Position numbers and translations under genes: made by a program. The notes beneath the pieces are model-generated. The model made no database searches. It had not been told where the DNA came from and saw only the letters and a program-made list of their open reading frames with translations. Positions 25,464 through 33,150 of a stretch of DNA of 64,000 nucleotides are shown here, in pieces; position 1 is the first letter of the stretch, and the number at the start of each line of letters is the position of its first letter. The DNA lies in NCBI RefSeq assembly GCF_007483665.1, contig NZ_VIQO01000011.1, forward strand, positions 248,001 through 312,000. The letters run 5' to 3'. Source of the DNA: Catellatospora sichuanensis (GTDB lineage: Bacteria; Actinomycetota; Actinomycetes; Mycobacteriales; Micromonosporaceae).

Positions 25464-27077
25464 TCAGTCGGTGATCAGCGGGTCGGCGGTGTATGTGGCC
25501 GGATCGCCACGGTGGCAGCCCCAGCGGGCCAGCCGGTCCAGCAGCCGGTCCAGCACGGGCAGCCCTTCGGCGGGGTCGGGGTGGTCGCGGGGCAGCATCG
25601 CGATGCGCTCGACGGTCTTCTCCACCCGCAGGTTGTCCGCCCGGGACAGGGCCGGCATGAGCCACCGCTGGTAGGCGTCCTGCCAGATGATCAGCACGGC
25701 GTCGTCGTTGCGGCGGCGGACCTCGTCGAGGGTGCGGTGGTTGAGCGTGTACGCGGTGTCGACGTCCATGCCCACGTGCCGCCAGGAGAAGTCCGGGTTG
25801 GCCGGGTCGCTCACCTCGATGGCGAAGCGCTCCCGGTCCTGCCACAGCGGCATCGTCTCGTCGCTGACTCCGAAAACGCTGAGCGTGAAGTGCCCGGAGA
25901 ACTCGGTGGTGAGGAAGTCGTGGGTGAGCCGGTAGTCCTCGGGCGTCTCGCCCGGGTAGCCCACCATGAACGAGCACCGGTAGCCGATCGGGCTGCCGTT
26001 GAGCAGCTGGAACGCCTTACGGTTGGCGGCGGCGGTGACCTTCTTGTTCATGTTGCGAAGGCTCGACTCGCTCATCGACTCGAACCCGATGGACAGGGTG
26101 CGGCAGTGCGAGGCGGCCAATCGGGCCACGGTCCGCTCGTCGCGGATCGTATTGGCGCGGCTGTAGGCCTCCCAGGCCACTCCTGCGGACGGCAGCAGTT
26201 CGAACAGCCGCCGCAGCCGGGCGGGCGGCACCGTGAACGTGGAGTCCATCGCCTTGACGAAGGTTGCGCCGTTGCGTTCGGCGTAGCGGAGCCAGTCGTC
26301 GCGGATGCGTTCGGCACTGCGGTAGCGCCACTCCGGGCTGGCTGCCGGGAAGGAGCAGAATTTGCAGGCGAAAGGGCATCCGCGCATCGACTCGTACGGC
26401 ACCGACGGGTAGTCGCCTTCGAACGCGGGGGCGGGCAGGGCGTCGAAGTCGGCGTAGGTCACCGGGGTCTGGCGCAGCCGTCCCGAGGCGTCGCGATGCA
26501 CGAGGTTGGGCAGGTCTTCGGGCACCCGGCCCTGCCGCAGCCCGGACAGCAGCGGTGCCAGCACATTCTCGGCGTCGCCACGCACGATGACGTCCACCTC
26601 AGGGTGCTCCTGCATGATCTGCGCCCACTTGAGATTGCTGTACTGCCCGCCGAGCACCACCGGGCAGCCCGGCAGGTACTCGGTGAGCCAGCCCAGCGCC
26701 TTGGCCAGACTCACCCGGTCCCAGATGAACGTGGTCGACAGCAGCACCGCGCCGAAGTCGCCTGGCGGGACCTGCGCGGTGCCGTTCCACACCGCCGCAG
26801 TGTCGAGCACGGCGTGGTCCACACCGGCACGCGCCAGGATCGACTGCAGGGTGAACGTGGTCAGGTGCGGCACGGTCCAGCGGCGCGGGCGCATCAGCGG
26901 GTAGCGTGCCCCGCCGTGAGTGAAGCCGAGCTCGCTCAGCGAGAAGCCGCCGCGCTCGGCGAAGTACGCCCGCTCCACCCCGGGCGCATCGGCGGGACTG
27001 AACAGCGTCCCCCGCACATAACGGTCGTTTTTGTGGGTGGGTCCAAGCCCCGACACCAGCAGCACCCGCGCCGTCAT
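25464..27077 (-). CDS. B12-binding-type radical SAM enzyme
   Basis: 537 residues from ATG 27077 (ATGA overlap with the upstream gene). The first ~190 residues are the Rossmann-like cobalamin-binding module (VLLSTTFIWDRVSLAKALGW, CPVVLGGQYSN, VDVIVRGDAE) but no DxHxxG lower-ligand motif is seen, as in several tailoring members. The radical SAM core begins at MRGCPFACKFC with cysteines 234, 238 and 241 binding the 4Fe-4S cluster. Family reactions include methylation at unreactive carbons and ring rearrangement. Substrate unknown. Confidence 0.9.
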   Translation of the reverse strand: MTARVLLVSGLGPTHKNDRYVRGTLFSPADAPGVERAYFAERGGFSLSELGFTHGGARYPLMRPRRWTVPHLTTFTLQSILARAGVDHAVLDTAAVWNGTAQVPPGDFGAVLLSTTFIWDRVSLAKALGWLTEYLPGCPVVLGGQYSNLKWAQIMQEHPEVDVIVRGDAENVLAPLLSGLRQGRVPEDLPNLVHRDASGRLRQTPVTYADFDALPAPAFEGDYPSVPYESMRGCPFACKFCSFPAASPEWRYRSAERIRDDWLRYAERNGATFVKAMDSTFTVPPARLRRLFELLPSAGVAWEAYSRANTIRDERTVARLAASHCRTLSIGFESMSESSLRNMNKKVTAAANRKAFQLLNGSPIGYRCSFMVGYPGETPEDYRLTHDFLTTEFSGHFTLSVFGVSDETMPLWQDRERFAIEVSDPANPDFSWRHVGMDVDTAYTLNHRTLDEVRRRNDDAVLIIWQDAYQRWLMPALSRADNLRVEKTVERIAMLPRDHPDPAEGLPVLDRLLDRLARWGCHRGDPATYTADPLITD

Positions 27078-27529
27078 GGGTGTTCCCGTCGCAGCGGCGC
27101 CGCGCGGTCGGGGCGGCCGAGCCGTTCGTACTGACCGGCCAGCGCCGACCGGGCCGCCACCGGCACCGGTCCGGCTGCCGTCTGCACATGGACCGGGTCC
27201 TGGCCGGCCAGGAACGGCGCGGACCAGCCGTCGCCCACCCGGATGCGCAGGTCGCCCATCACCTCGACGTACATGTCGCCGACCAGGAAACGCCCGAAGT
27301 GCGAGTGCACCAGGTCGGTGCCGCTGTCGGTGACCGGCGTGAGCTGGAAGCGGGCGAGCCGGCGGCCGATCTCGTAGGCGCCGGGGGCGGTGGACTCCAG
27401 GTCGATGTCGCCAGGTGTCACGTCCAGTCCGTGCAGGGCCGCCGCGGCGGAGCCGCTGAGCACCCACGGCTGGGCCAGGCCGTCGAGTTCGGGCAGCAGC
27501 ACCGCGAGGGTGTGCAGGTAGGTCGTCAT
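27074..27529 (-). CDS. Small nucleotidyltransferase-fold protein
   Basis: 151 residues with the polymerase-beta-like nucleotidyltransferase core: PWVLSGSAAAALHGLDVTPG then DIDLES gives the G-S and D-x-D pair. A third Asp may be that in YVEVMGDLRIRVGDGW. It could adenylylate a small molecule or another protein. Overlaps both neighbours by four bases, so it belongs to the pathway operon. This is the first of two nucleotidyltransferase-fold genes in the locus. Confidence 0.7.
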   Translation of the reverse strand: MTTYLHTLAVLLPELDGLAQPWVLSGSAAAALHGLDVTPGDIDLESTAPGAYEIGRRLARFQLTPVTDSGTDLVHSHFGRFLVGDMYVEVMGDLRIRVGDGWSAPFLAGQDPVHVQTAAGPVPVAARSALAGQYERLGRPDRAAPLRREHP

Positions 27530-28440
27530 GCGGTGGCCGCGGCGGGCCGGGTCGCGGCTCGGGCCTGCCGCCAGCTGTGCCAGCTTTGCGGACCGGCCGC
27601 GCCGCGCACCCGCAGCGGCACGTAGCCGCGGCCGTGGATGCGCTGGTGCATGACCGAGTAGCCGTGCCGTTCCAGGTCGGTGGCCGGCCGTGACCCGGCG
27701 GTGGCCTCGAACCGCATGTCGATGCTCCAGCGCACCAGGTCGCGCCGGTTCTCGGTGCCGGTATGGGCCAGCAGATTGGTGAACACGAGCATGTCGCCGC
27801 GGCGCATCGGCACCATGGTCATCGGCTCGAAGGCCACCCGTGCCGCGGTGCGGCGGTAGATGGCGTCCTGGCGGTTCAGGCTGCTGCGGGTCACGTTGTC
27901 GGTGCCGGGCACGGCGCCGTCGAGCAGGCCCCAGCGGTGGCTGCCGGGCACCAGCACCAGGCAGCCGGAGTCGGCGTCGACGTCGACCAGCGGCAGCCAC
28001 ACCTGGACCATCTGCCACAGCAGGTGTTCGGTGCCCGCGCCGTAGAACTGGGCGTCCTGGTGCCAGGGCAGGCTGTCGAGGTGGCGTGGCAGGTAGGGCC
28101 GCAGGTGCGCGTTGCCCTGATAGGTGATCTCCTCGCCGAGCAGCGGAACCAGCGCGCCGGTCAGTTCCGGGCGCACGATCAGATCGCGGAACTGCTCGCA
28201 GAACAGCACCGGGTCCCATTCGCGGTTGTCCAGCGGGTGCCCGTCGTGAAGCCGGGCCAGCCGCCGCTCGAACGGCTCGTCGGGGTGGGTATGGGCCAGG
28301 CCGTGCCGGTCGGCCAGGCCGGGGGCCAGCGTGTCGACGCGGCGTTCCAGCACACTGATGAACGGCCGCAGGTGGGCGGGGTCGATGACCTGGCGCAGCA
28401 CCGCGTAGCCGTCGCGGCGGAATGCCTCCACATCGATCAC
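27526..28440 (-). CDS. Phytanoyl-CoA dioxygenase (PhyH) family oxygenase
   Basis: 304 residues from a GTG at 28440 overlapping the previous stop as GTGA. VEAFRRDGYAVLRQVIDPAH is the typical PhyH start; SLPWHQDAQFYG holds the iron H-x-D pair and NLLAHTGTENRRDLVRWS the distal His and the 2-oxoglutarate Arg. It should hydroxylate an unactivated carbon, most simply on the amino acid while bound to a carrier protein or on the finished peptide. Confidence 0.9.
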   Translation of the reverse strand: MIDVEAFRRDGYAVLRQVIDPAHLRPFISVLERRVDTLAPGLADRHGLAHTHPDEPFERRLARLHDGHPLDNREWDPVLFCEQFRDLIVRPELTGALVPLLGEEITYQGNAHLRPYLPRHLDSLPWHQDAQFYGAGTEHLLWQMVQVWLPLVDVDADSGCLVLVPGSHRWGLLDGAVPGTDNVTRSSLNRQDAIYRRTAARVAFEPMTMVPMRRGDMLVFTNLLAHTGTENRRDLVRWSIDMRFEATAGSRPATDLERHGYSVMHQRIHGRGYVPLRVRGAAGPQSWHSWRQARAATRPAAATA

Positions 28441-29525
28441 GGCCGGGTTCCGATCCGCGCGGGCAGGCCGGTGCCGATGTCGCCGTGCAGCAGGTCGATG
28501 TCGTCGGTCAGGCAGCGGCGCAGCAGCTCGCGCAGCCACGCCGCGGTCGCGGCCGGCAGGTCCGGGTAGTAGGTGGGATTCAGCAGCACCAGCAGCCGTT
28601 TGGCCAGGAACGGCGACATCAGCGCTGGTTCGGGTTCGACCAGCCCCTGGGTGGCGAACGTCTCGCGCATGGCCTCGAACCCGGCGCGATAGGCGCCGTC
28701 GAAGCGGCCGTGGCGGGCGTGGCCGAACCACAGGTAGTTGACCGCGAACGCGGCGAGGTCGTCGTACGGGTCGCCGACGCCTGGCAGGCGTGCCCCGATC
28801 AGATGCACCTGCCCGGAGGGGGCGAGGAACACGTTCCAGGGATGGAAGTCGTGGTGGACGTAGCGCAGCCGGTCGTGGCGGCCCGCGAGCAGCAGCCGCC
28901 ACCGGGCGCAGGCGTGTTCGACCTCGGCGCGTAGCCCGGGTTCGGCGGCCCACAGCGCGTCGGCGGTGTCGATCAGCCGGTGCACCGGCACGATGAGCGC
29001 GTCGCGGATCGCGCGCCGGTGCAGGGCCGGACCGCCGTCGGGCACCGGCCGGTGCAGCGCGATCATCGCCAGGGCGAGGGTGCGGCCGTCGGCGGCGGCC
29101 TGCCCGGCGCCGAGGGTGTCGAGCACGGCGAGCCGGTCGGCGTAGCGGATGCCGGGCTGGGCCCATTCCAGCACCCAGGGCGGGCCGTCGTCGGCGGTGA
29201 GCGGCTGCATGCCGTCGGCGGTGAAGCGGCCTGCGCCCGCGCACCGCACATGGCCGCTGAACCACGGGTAGCCTTCCAGCCGCCACGCCACCTCGCGTAT
29301 CGCGTCTGCGTCCAGCCCTTCGGCGTAGAGGTCTTCGCGAGGGGTCTTGAGGAATGCCGTGCGGACCTGCCCGTCGCATTCGACCTGCAGTTCGACAGAG
29401 TGGGTCATGCCGTGCGCCTTGCCGTCGCCGGGCTGGGCGAGCACGGCGGTGACCTTCGCGGGCCGGCCGAGCAGGGCACTGACGGCCCTGCTCCAGGCCT
29501 GTAGGTCACTGCCGTACGGGGGCAA
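28437..29525 (-). CDS. Aminoglycoside phosphotransferase-like kinase, second Asp missing
   Basis: 362 residues from a TTG at 29525, supported by AGAAGGA 7 bases before it; no ATG/GTG fits better. YVHHDFHPWNVFL is the kinase catalytic loop with the Brenner HxDxxxxN pattern. In the next motif the family has L-I-D-W; here it reads VHLIGARLPGVGDPYDDLA, so the metal-binding Asp is Gly. It may bind nucleotide without normal transfer or use another residue. The GDPYDDLA that follows is intact. Between the SPASM and PhyH genes, so its substrate is likely a pathway intermediate. Confidence 0.8.
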   Translation of the reverse strand: MPPYGSDLQAWSRAVSALLGRPAKVTAVLAQPGDGKAHGMTHSVELQVECDGQVRTAFLKTPREDLYAEGLDADAIREVAWRLEGYPWFSGHVRCAGAGRFTADGMQPLTADDGPPWVLEWAQPGIRYADRLAVLDTLGAGQAAADGRTLALAMIALHRPVPDGGPALHRRAIRDALIVPVHRLIDTADALWAAEPGLRAEVEHACARWRLLLAGRHDRLRYVHHDFHPWNVFLAPSGQVHLIGARLPGVGDPYDDLAAFAVNYLWFGHARHGRFDGAYRAGFEAMRETFATQGLVEPEPALMSPFLAKRLLVLLNPTYYPDLPAATAAWLRELLRRCLTDDIDLLHGDIGTGLPARIGTRP

Positions 29526-29572
29526 CGGGTTTCCTTCTGCTGCGGTGGGACGGTCGGCGGGCGGGGCCGGGT

Positions 29573-30835
29573 CTAGCGCGGGCGGCCGATCCAGGTGCAC
29601 AGGTAGTCCATGTGTACGAGCCGCTGCTCCGACACGATCTTCGGCCGCTGAGGGTAGGTGAAGTCCGGGTTGATGTCCTTGGGGCAGTACGGGTCCTTGG
29701 CGCGCATCGACCGTTCGTTGTTGGTGTGCATGTGGTGCAGGTAGGACCGGCCGCTGCAGCCGCCGCCGCACTGGCTGAGCAGGCTGCAGCCCGCGCATCC
29801 CTCGATGTGGCCGGGGTTGGCGTTGCGCTGGCGGAACACCTTGAACTGCGCGCTGTTGATGATGTCGATCAGGTCGTGCTGGAGCAGGTCCAGCGGGGAC
29901 TTGTAGTCGTGCAGGTACACGCAGGGGCTGATGTGGATCTGCTTGTCCGGCGTGATGGAGTGGATGCGGAACGAGGTGCGCCCGCAGGGGCAGCGCTTGG
30001 CCTCCTGGTAGTCGGTCACCCCGGCCAGCGGCGGCTCGCCCAGGTCGACCGGGTCGCACAGCTCCAGCAGCCGGGCGAAGCCCTCGTAGTACATGTCGGC
30101 CGGCAGTGCGACCTCCATGTGCTCGGGCTGCACCGGCTTCATCGGGTTGATGCGGATGTTGCCGTCGTAGCGCTTGGCGAGTTCGACCAGGCCCTCGATG
30201 TGCTTGAGGCTGAAGTTCCACTTCATCCCGCACATGATCGCGGTGTGCGGCTTGCCCTCTTTCTGGGCGATCTCCATCGACTCGACGGCCTGGTTGAAGA
30301 TGCGTGCGCCGCGGTTGCGGTTGTGCTCGTCCTCGAACGGGGAGTCGAACGAGATGTCGACGTCGTTGAGCTTCTCCCAGGCGGCACGGTGGTCGCGGTA
30401 CAGCCGCAGCAGCGTCACGCCGCTGGTGGTGAGCCCGACGATGACACCGGCGTCGACCAGCTTCTCGATGATCTGCGGCAGCTTGGTGTTCGCCGGGTTC
30501 GCGCCGTTGGTGAACAGTGGCTCGTTGCCGCCCAGGTTGACGGTCTCCACCCCGACCGCGACCAGCTGGTCGACGATCCGGTCGATCATCCAGTCTTCCA
30601 TGTCGGCGCCTTTGACCCGCGCGTTCATGCTGTAGCAGTGGTTGCACCGGTAGGGGCAGTCGTTGCCCAGCGTCCACCCGATGTTGCGGATCGTCGGAGG
30701 GCACTCGGGCAGGTCCCCGAACTCGTCGACCGGGCCGACGTTGAGCTGGTAGTGCTCGAACTGGTCGAACTCCTCCGGCAGATACCTCTTGGGCGTTCCC
30801 AGTTGCAGCACCGGTCGTGTGGGGACCTCGGTCAC
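29573..30835 (-). CDS. Radical SAM/SPASM enzyme
   Basis: 420 residues from a GTG at 30835 with AAAGGA 7 bases upstream. The 4Fe-4S motif is NDCPYRCNHCYS (Cys 60, 64, 67). The C-terminal third carries the auxiliary-cluster cysteines: KRCPCGRT, SPCVYL, and CAGCSLLSQCGGGCSGR followed by DPYCP. This SPASM layout is typical of enzymes that modify peptides (sactipeptide, quinohemoprotein, mycofactocin types), although some act on small molecules. With a 33-codon gene and a PqqD-like domain encoded divergently, a peptide substrate is plausible. Confidence 0.92.
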   Translation of the reverse strand: MTEVPTRPVLQLGTPKRYLPEEFDQFEHYQLNVGPVDEFGDLPECPPTIRNIGWTLGNDCPYRCNHCYSMNARVKGADMEDWMIDRIVDQLVAVGVETVNLGGNEPLFTNGANPANTKLPQIIEKLVDAGVIVGLTTSGVTLLRLYRDHRAAWEKLNDVDISFDSPFEDEHNRNRGARIFNQAVESMEIAQKEGKPHTAIMCGMKWNFSLKHIEGLVELAKRYDGNIRINPMKPVQPEHMEVALPADMYYEGFARLLELCDPVDLGEPPLAGVTDYQEAKRCPCGRTSFRIHSITPDKQIHISPCVYLHDYKSPLDLLQHDLIDIINSAQFKVFRQRNANPGHIEGCAGCSLLSQCGGGCSGRSYLHHMHTNNERSMRAKDPYCPKDINPDFTYPQRPKIVSEQRLVHMDYLCTWIGRPR

Positions 30836-30849
30836 GGCGGGTCCTTTCG

Positions 30850-32463
30850 TCAGTTCTCGAACAGGGCGGTGGCGGCCTTGCGTACGGCTTCGAGCTGAGC
30901 GGACGTCACTGCCCGGGTGTAGACCGACAGCGACCACAGCGACGAATACCTCTTGGTGATGCCGAGGGCCTCCTCGGCGTAACCGGTCGTGGCGGCCAGC
31001 TCGCCGAGCGGCAGCACAGCCCCGTCGGCCCAGCCGATCAGGACGTCCGGGTCCTTCATCTGCATGTTCAGCGGCAGGCAGGACACCACGATTTCCGAAG
31101 GCGGCACCCCGGGCAGCTCCTTGAGCAGCCGCTCCTCGATCAGATCGCGCTGCGAGGGCTCCTTGGCCGGTCTCAGCAGCTCCACGGCCGGCTCCGACAG
31201 CCGTGAGCGGTCCTCCAGCCGGTAGGCCTCGCGCCACAGCCGGCGTGCCTTCAGCTCGCCCATCACCGGACGGCAGTCCGGCGGCAGGTTGACCTTCAGC
31301 TCATCGGCTTCGAGGTAGTCGAGGAACTGGTCGTCGCCCAGCGCCAGCAGCTCCGGCTCCGGGAACGGCTCCCCCGCGTGATGGGAGTTGATGTTGCGGA
31401 TACCGCGGTCGAGCATGGCGTCGGCGGCGCACTTGCCCGGTGAGTACACGATGCGTTCGAGCACCTCGTAGCGCACACGCAGCAGGTCGACCACGTAGGT
31501 GACGGCGCGGTGGTTGACGCGCCCGTCGCCCACCGCCGACACCCCGAAGCGGAACAGCATGTCCACCGGCCGCCCGGTGGGGTCGGCGACCCCGGCGAGC
31601 AGTGCCGGTTCACGGCCGGCCGGCGGCGTGGCGAACACGCACACCGAGCGGAGCAGCTCGGCGTCGAACTGCCAGGGGGTGCTGGCGCCGAGGGTGTCGC
31701 GCAGCGAGAAGTCCAGCAGGTCCGTACTGACCGTCGCGGTCACCAGGGTCTCGACGAAGGTGTACACCGGCAGCAGCCGGGCCACCTCGGCGTCGGACTG
31801 GGTGGAGTGCCCGCCGGGCTTGCCGCTGAGCAGGTTGACCGAGGTCGCGACGGCCTCGGCGGCGTCGAGGTGCCGGTGCAGAGCGGCCAGGGTCTGGGCC
31901 CGCTCGGCCTCGTCCTCGATCGCGGCCAGCAGCGGCGAGTCGGTGACCTGTTCGGCGATGACCCGCACGTACTTGGCGAAGCGGGCGATGTTGCCGGGCG
32001 GCGGGTAGAAGCCGAGCTGGTAACTCAGCGTGTGTCCGAAGGGCAGCAGATCCGAGTCGTGCACCAGCGCGTACAGCCGGGCCAGCAGGTCGAGGGACAG
32101 GTCCGGGCCGAGCAGCGCCTCCAGGTGCGCCAGGCGCTCGCGGTTGCCGTCGATGTCGTGGTACCCGTCGCCGACGTGCTCGGCGTAGTCGTTGACGCGC
32201 ATCGCGTCGATGAACCGTGCGGTCCAGTACGCGGTGCCCATGCAGTGCGGCAGGCGGCTGTTCTCGTTGGTGGGGATGGTCAGGTAGGCCAGGCCGGTCT
32301 GGCGCAGTCTGGCCATGCGCTGCACCGCACCGGTCTCCAGCACGATGCGCTCGCCGAGAGTGAACTGGTGTCGCAAGCCAGGGAATACGAACGCCGACTC
32401 GGCGGGGCGCAGTAGGCGAGACACCGCGCGGGTTTTGCCGTCTCGGGCAGGCTGATGGTTCAT
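30850..32463 (-). CDS. SAMHD1/dGTPase-like HD phosphohydrolase
   Basis: 537 residues from ATG 32463. The metal ligands of the HD fold are all present: His73 in NSRLPHCMG, His135-Asp136 in YALVHDSDLLPFGHTLSYQL, and the late Asp in VSTDLLDFSLRDTLG, a pattern close to the dNTP triphosphohydrolase branch (which also has the PFGH block). It would cleave a nucleoside or sugar phosphate. First gene of the leftward eleven-gene chain. Such enzymes are rare in NRPS loci. Confidence 0.82.
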   Translation of the reverse strand: MNHQPARDGKTRAVSRLLRPAESAFVFPGLRHQFTLGERIVLETGAVQRMARLRQTGLAYLTIPTNENSRLPHCMGTAYWTARFIDAMRVNDYAEHVGDGYHDIDGNRERLAHLEALLGPDLSLDLLARLYALVHDSDLLPFGHTLSYQLGFYPPPGNIARFAKYVRVIAEQVTDSPLLAAIEDEAERAQTLAALHRHLDAAEAVATSVNLLSGKPGGHSTQSDAEVARLLPVYTFVETLVTATVSTDLLDFSLRDTLGASTPWQFDAELLRSVCVFATPPAGREPALLAGVADPTGRPVDMLFRFGVSAVGDGRVNHRAVTYVVDLLRVRYEVLERIVYSPGKCAADAMLDRGIRNINSHHAGEPFPEPELLALGDDQFLDYLEADELKVNLPPDCRPVMGELKARRLWREAYRLEDRSRLSEPAVELLRPAKEPSQRDLIEERLLKELPGVPPSEIVVSCLPLNMQMKDPDVLIGWADGAVLPLGELAATTGYAEEALGITKRYSSLWSLSVYTRAVTSAQLEAVRKAATALFEN

Positions 32464-32788
32464 CCGGCACCCCCGGCTCTTGAGAATGGACAAACGCCGA
32501 GGAAGCAGGCCCCGAGCGGGATCGAGGAACGCTAACAAGCAATTTTTCTACGATCAAGAGCACTGTACGCAGATTGTATGTCTCTTATACATCGGACATT
32601 CCGAGCGCTACCCAGAGGCCTCGCGGCGGACGGCGACAACGGACCCTGGCCGGAGGGAAGCGTGCGCACATAGGCAGCGAGATATCGACCGTCGACGGCC
32701 CACTGGGCGTCAAGAACATGTACTATGCTGCGGACCGCCGCCCGCCACACCTGCCGGCGGGCACCTTGCATTCCCATTCGGAGGCTTG
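32464..32788. other. Bidirectional control region of the biosynthetic locus
   Basis: Separates the leftward and rightward operons. The part 32527-32605 is A/T-rich for this genome, with a TGTAT...ATACA inverted repeat (32575-32591) as a possible operator. No open frame in 32464-32788 has both a ribosome site and good codon bias; the only supported small gene begins at 32789. Confidence 0.45.
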
Positions 32789-32890
32789 ATGAATCGGTCC
32801 GACAAAGGATTCCAAGGGCCTGATCTCCGTCGGTCCAATTACGTTTGCGATGCGCCCGGACGCACGCCCGCACCCAACGAAGGTCGGTAA
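32789..32890 (+). CDS. 33-residue small gene, candidate peptide precursor
   Basis: ATG at 32789 is preceded by CGGAGG with a 4-base gap, one of the best ribosome sites in the locus. The frame runs 33 codons (begins MNRSDKGFQGPDLRRS, has one Cys, ends TPAPNEGR) and its TAA overlaps the ATG of the carrier protein as TAATG, so the two are translationally coupled. Length, charge and lack of a family fit a RiPP precursor; a SPASM radical SAM enzyme and a PqqD-like domain are encoded close by. It could instead be a leader peptide that only tunes translation of the carrier protein. Confidence 0.5.
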   Translation: MNRSDKGFQGPDLRRSNYVCDAPGRTPAPNEGR

Positions 32891-33114
32891 TGTCTCAACA
32901 CATCGTCAGTGACGAACTACTTGCCAGGTGCGCAGACATTCTCGGTACGGAGGAACTGAGTCTGGACGACGACTTCTTCGGCGTCGGAGGCAACTCATTG
33001 GATGCCGTGGAACTCAGCGGACTGCTGAGCAAGGAGTTCGGCCGCGAGGTCACGGTCGACGACATCCTGCAGAGCGGCTCGTTCGACGAGCTCTTCCGGT
33101 CACTCAGGGCCTGA
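32890..33114 (+). CDS. Free-standing peptidyl carrier protein
   Basis: 74 residues. The 4'-phosphopantetheine site is Ser in DDFFGVGGNSLDAVELSGLL, the usual DxFFxxGGxSL motif. A discrete carrier protein of this type receives an amino acid from a stand-alone adenylation protein, and one is encoded 1.7 kb downstream in the same direction. Building blocks are often modified while held on such a protein. The start is coupled to the preceding 33-codon gene. Confidence 0.9.
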   Translation: MSQHIVSDELLARCADILGTEELSLDDDFFGVGGNSLDAVELSGLLSKEFGREVTVDDILQSGSFDELFRSLRA

Positions 33115-33150
33115 CCTCCTGTCCATGCATGGTTGAAGGAGCTGATCAGC

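Noticed and set aside
25464-32463. HD phosphohydrolase plus B12 radical SAM enzyme resembling the OxsA/OxsB pair of oxetanocin synthesis
   Set aside because: Here the HD protein is a 537-residue SAMHD1-like enzyme, far larger than OxsA, and the surrounding genes are NRPS and amino-acid enzymes. The similarity is only at the level of fold families.
32574-32789. 71-codon rightward frame in the divergent promoter region
   Set aside because: No ribosome site, poor codon bias, composition unlike a gene; only the frame starting at 32789 is well supported.
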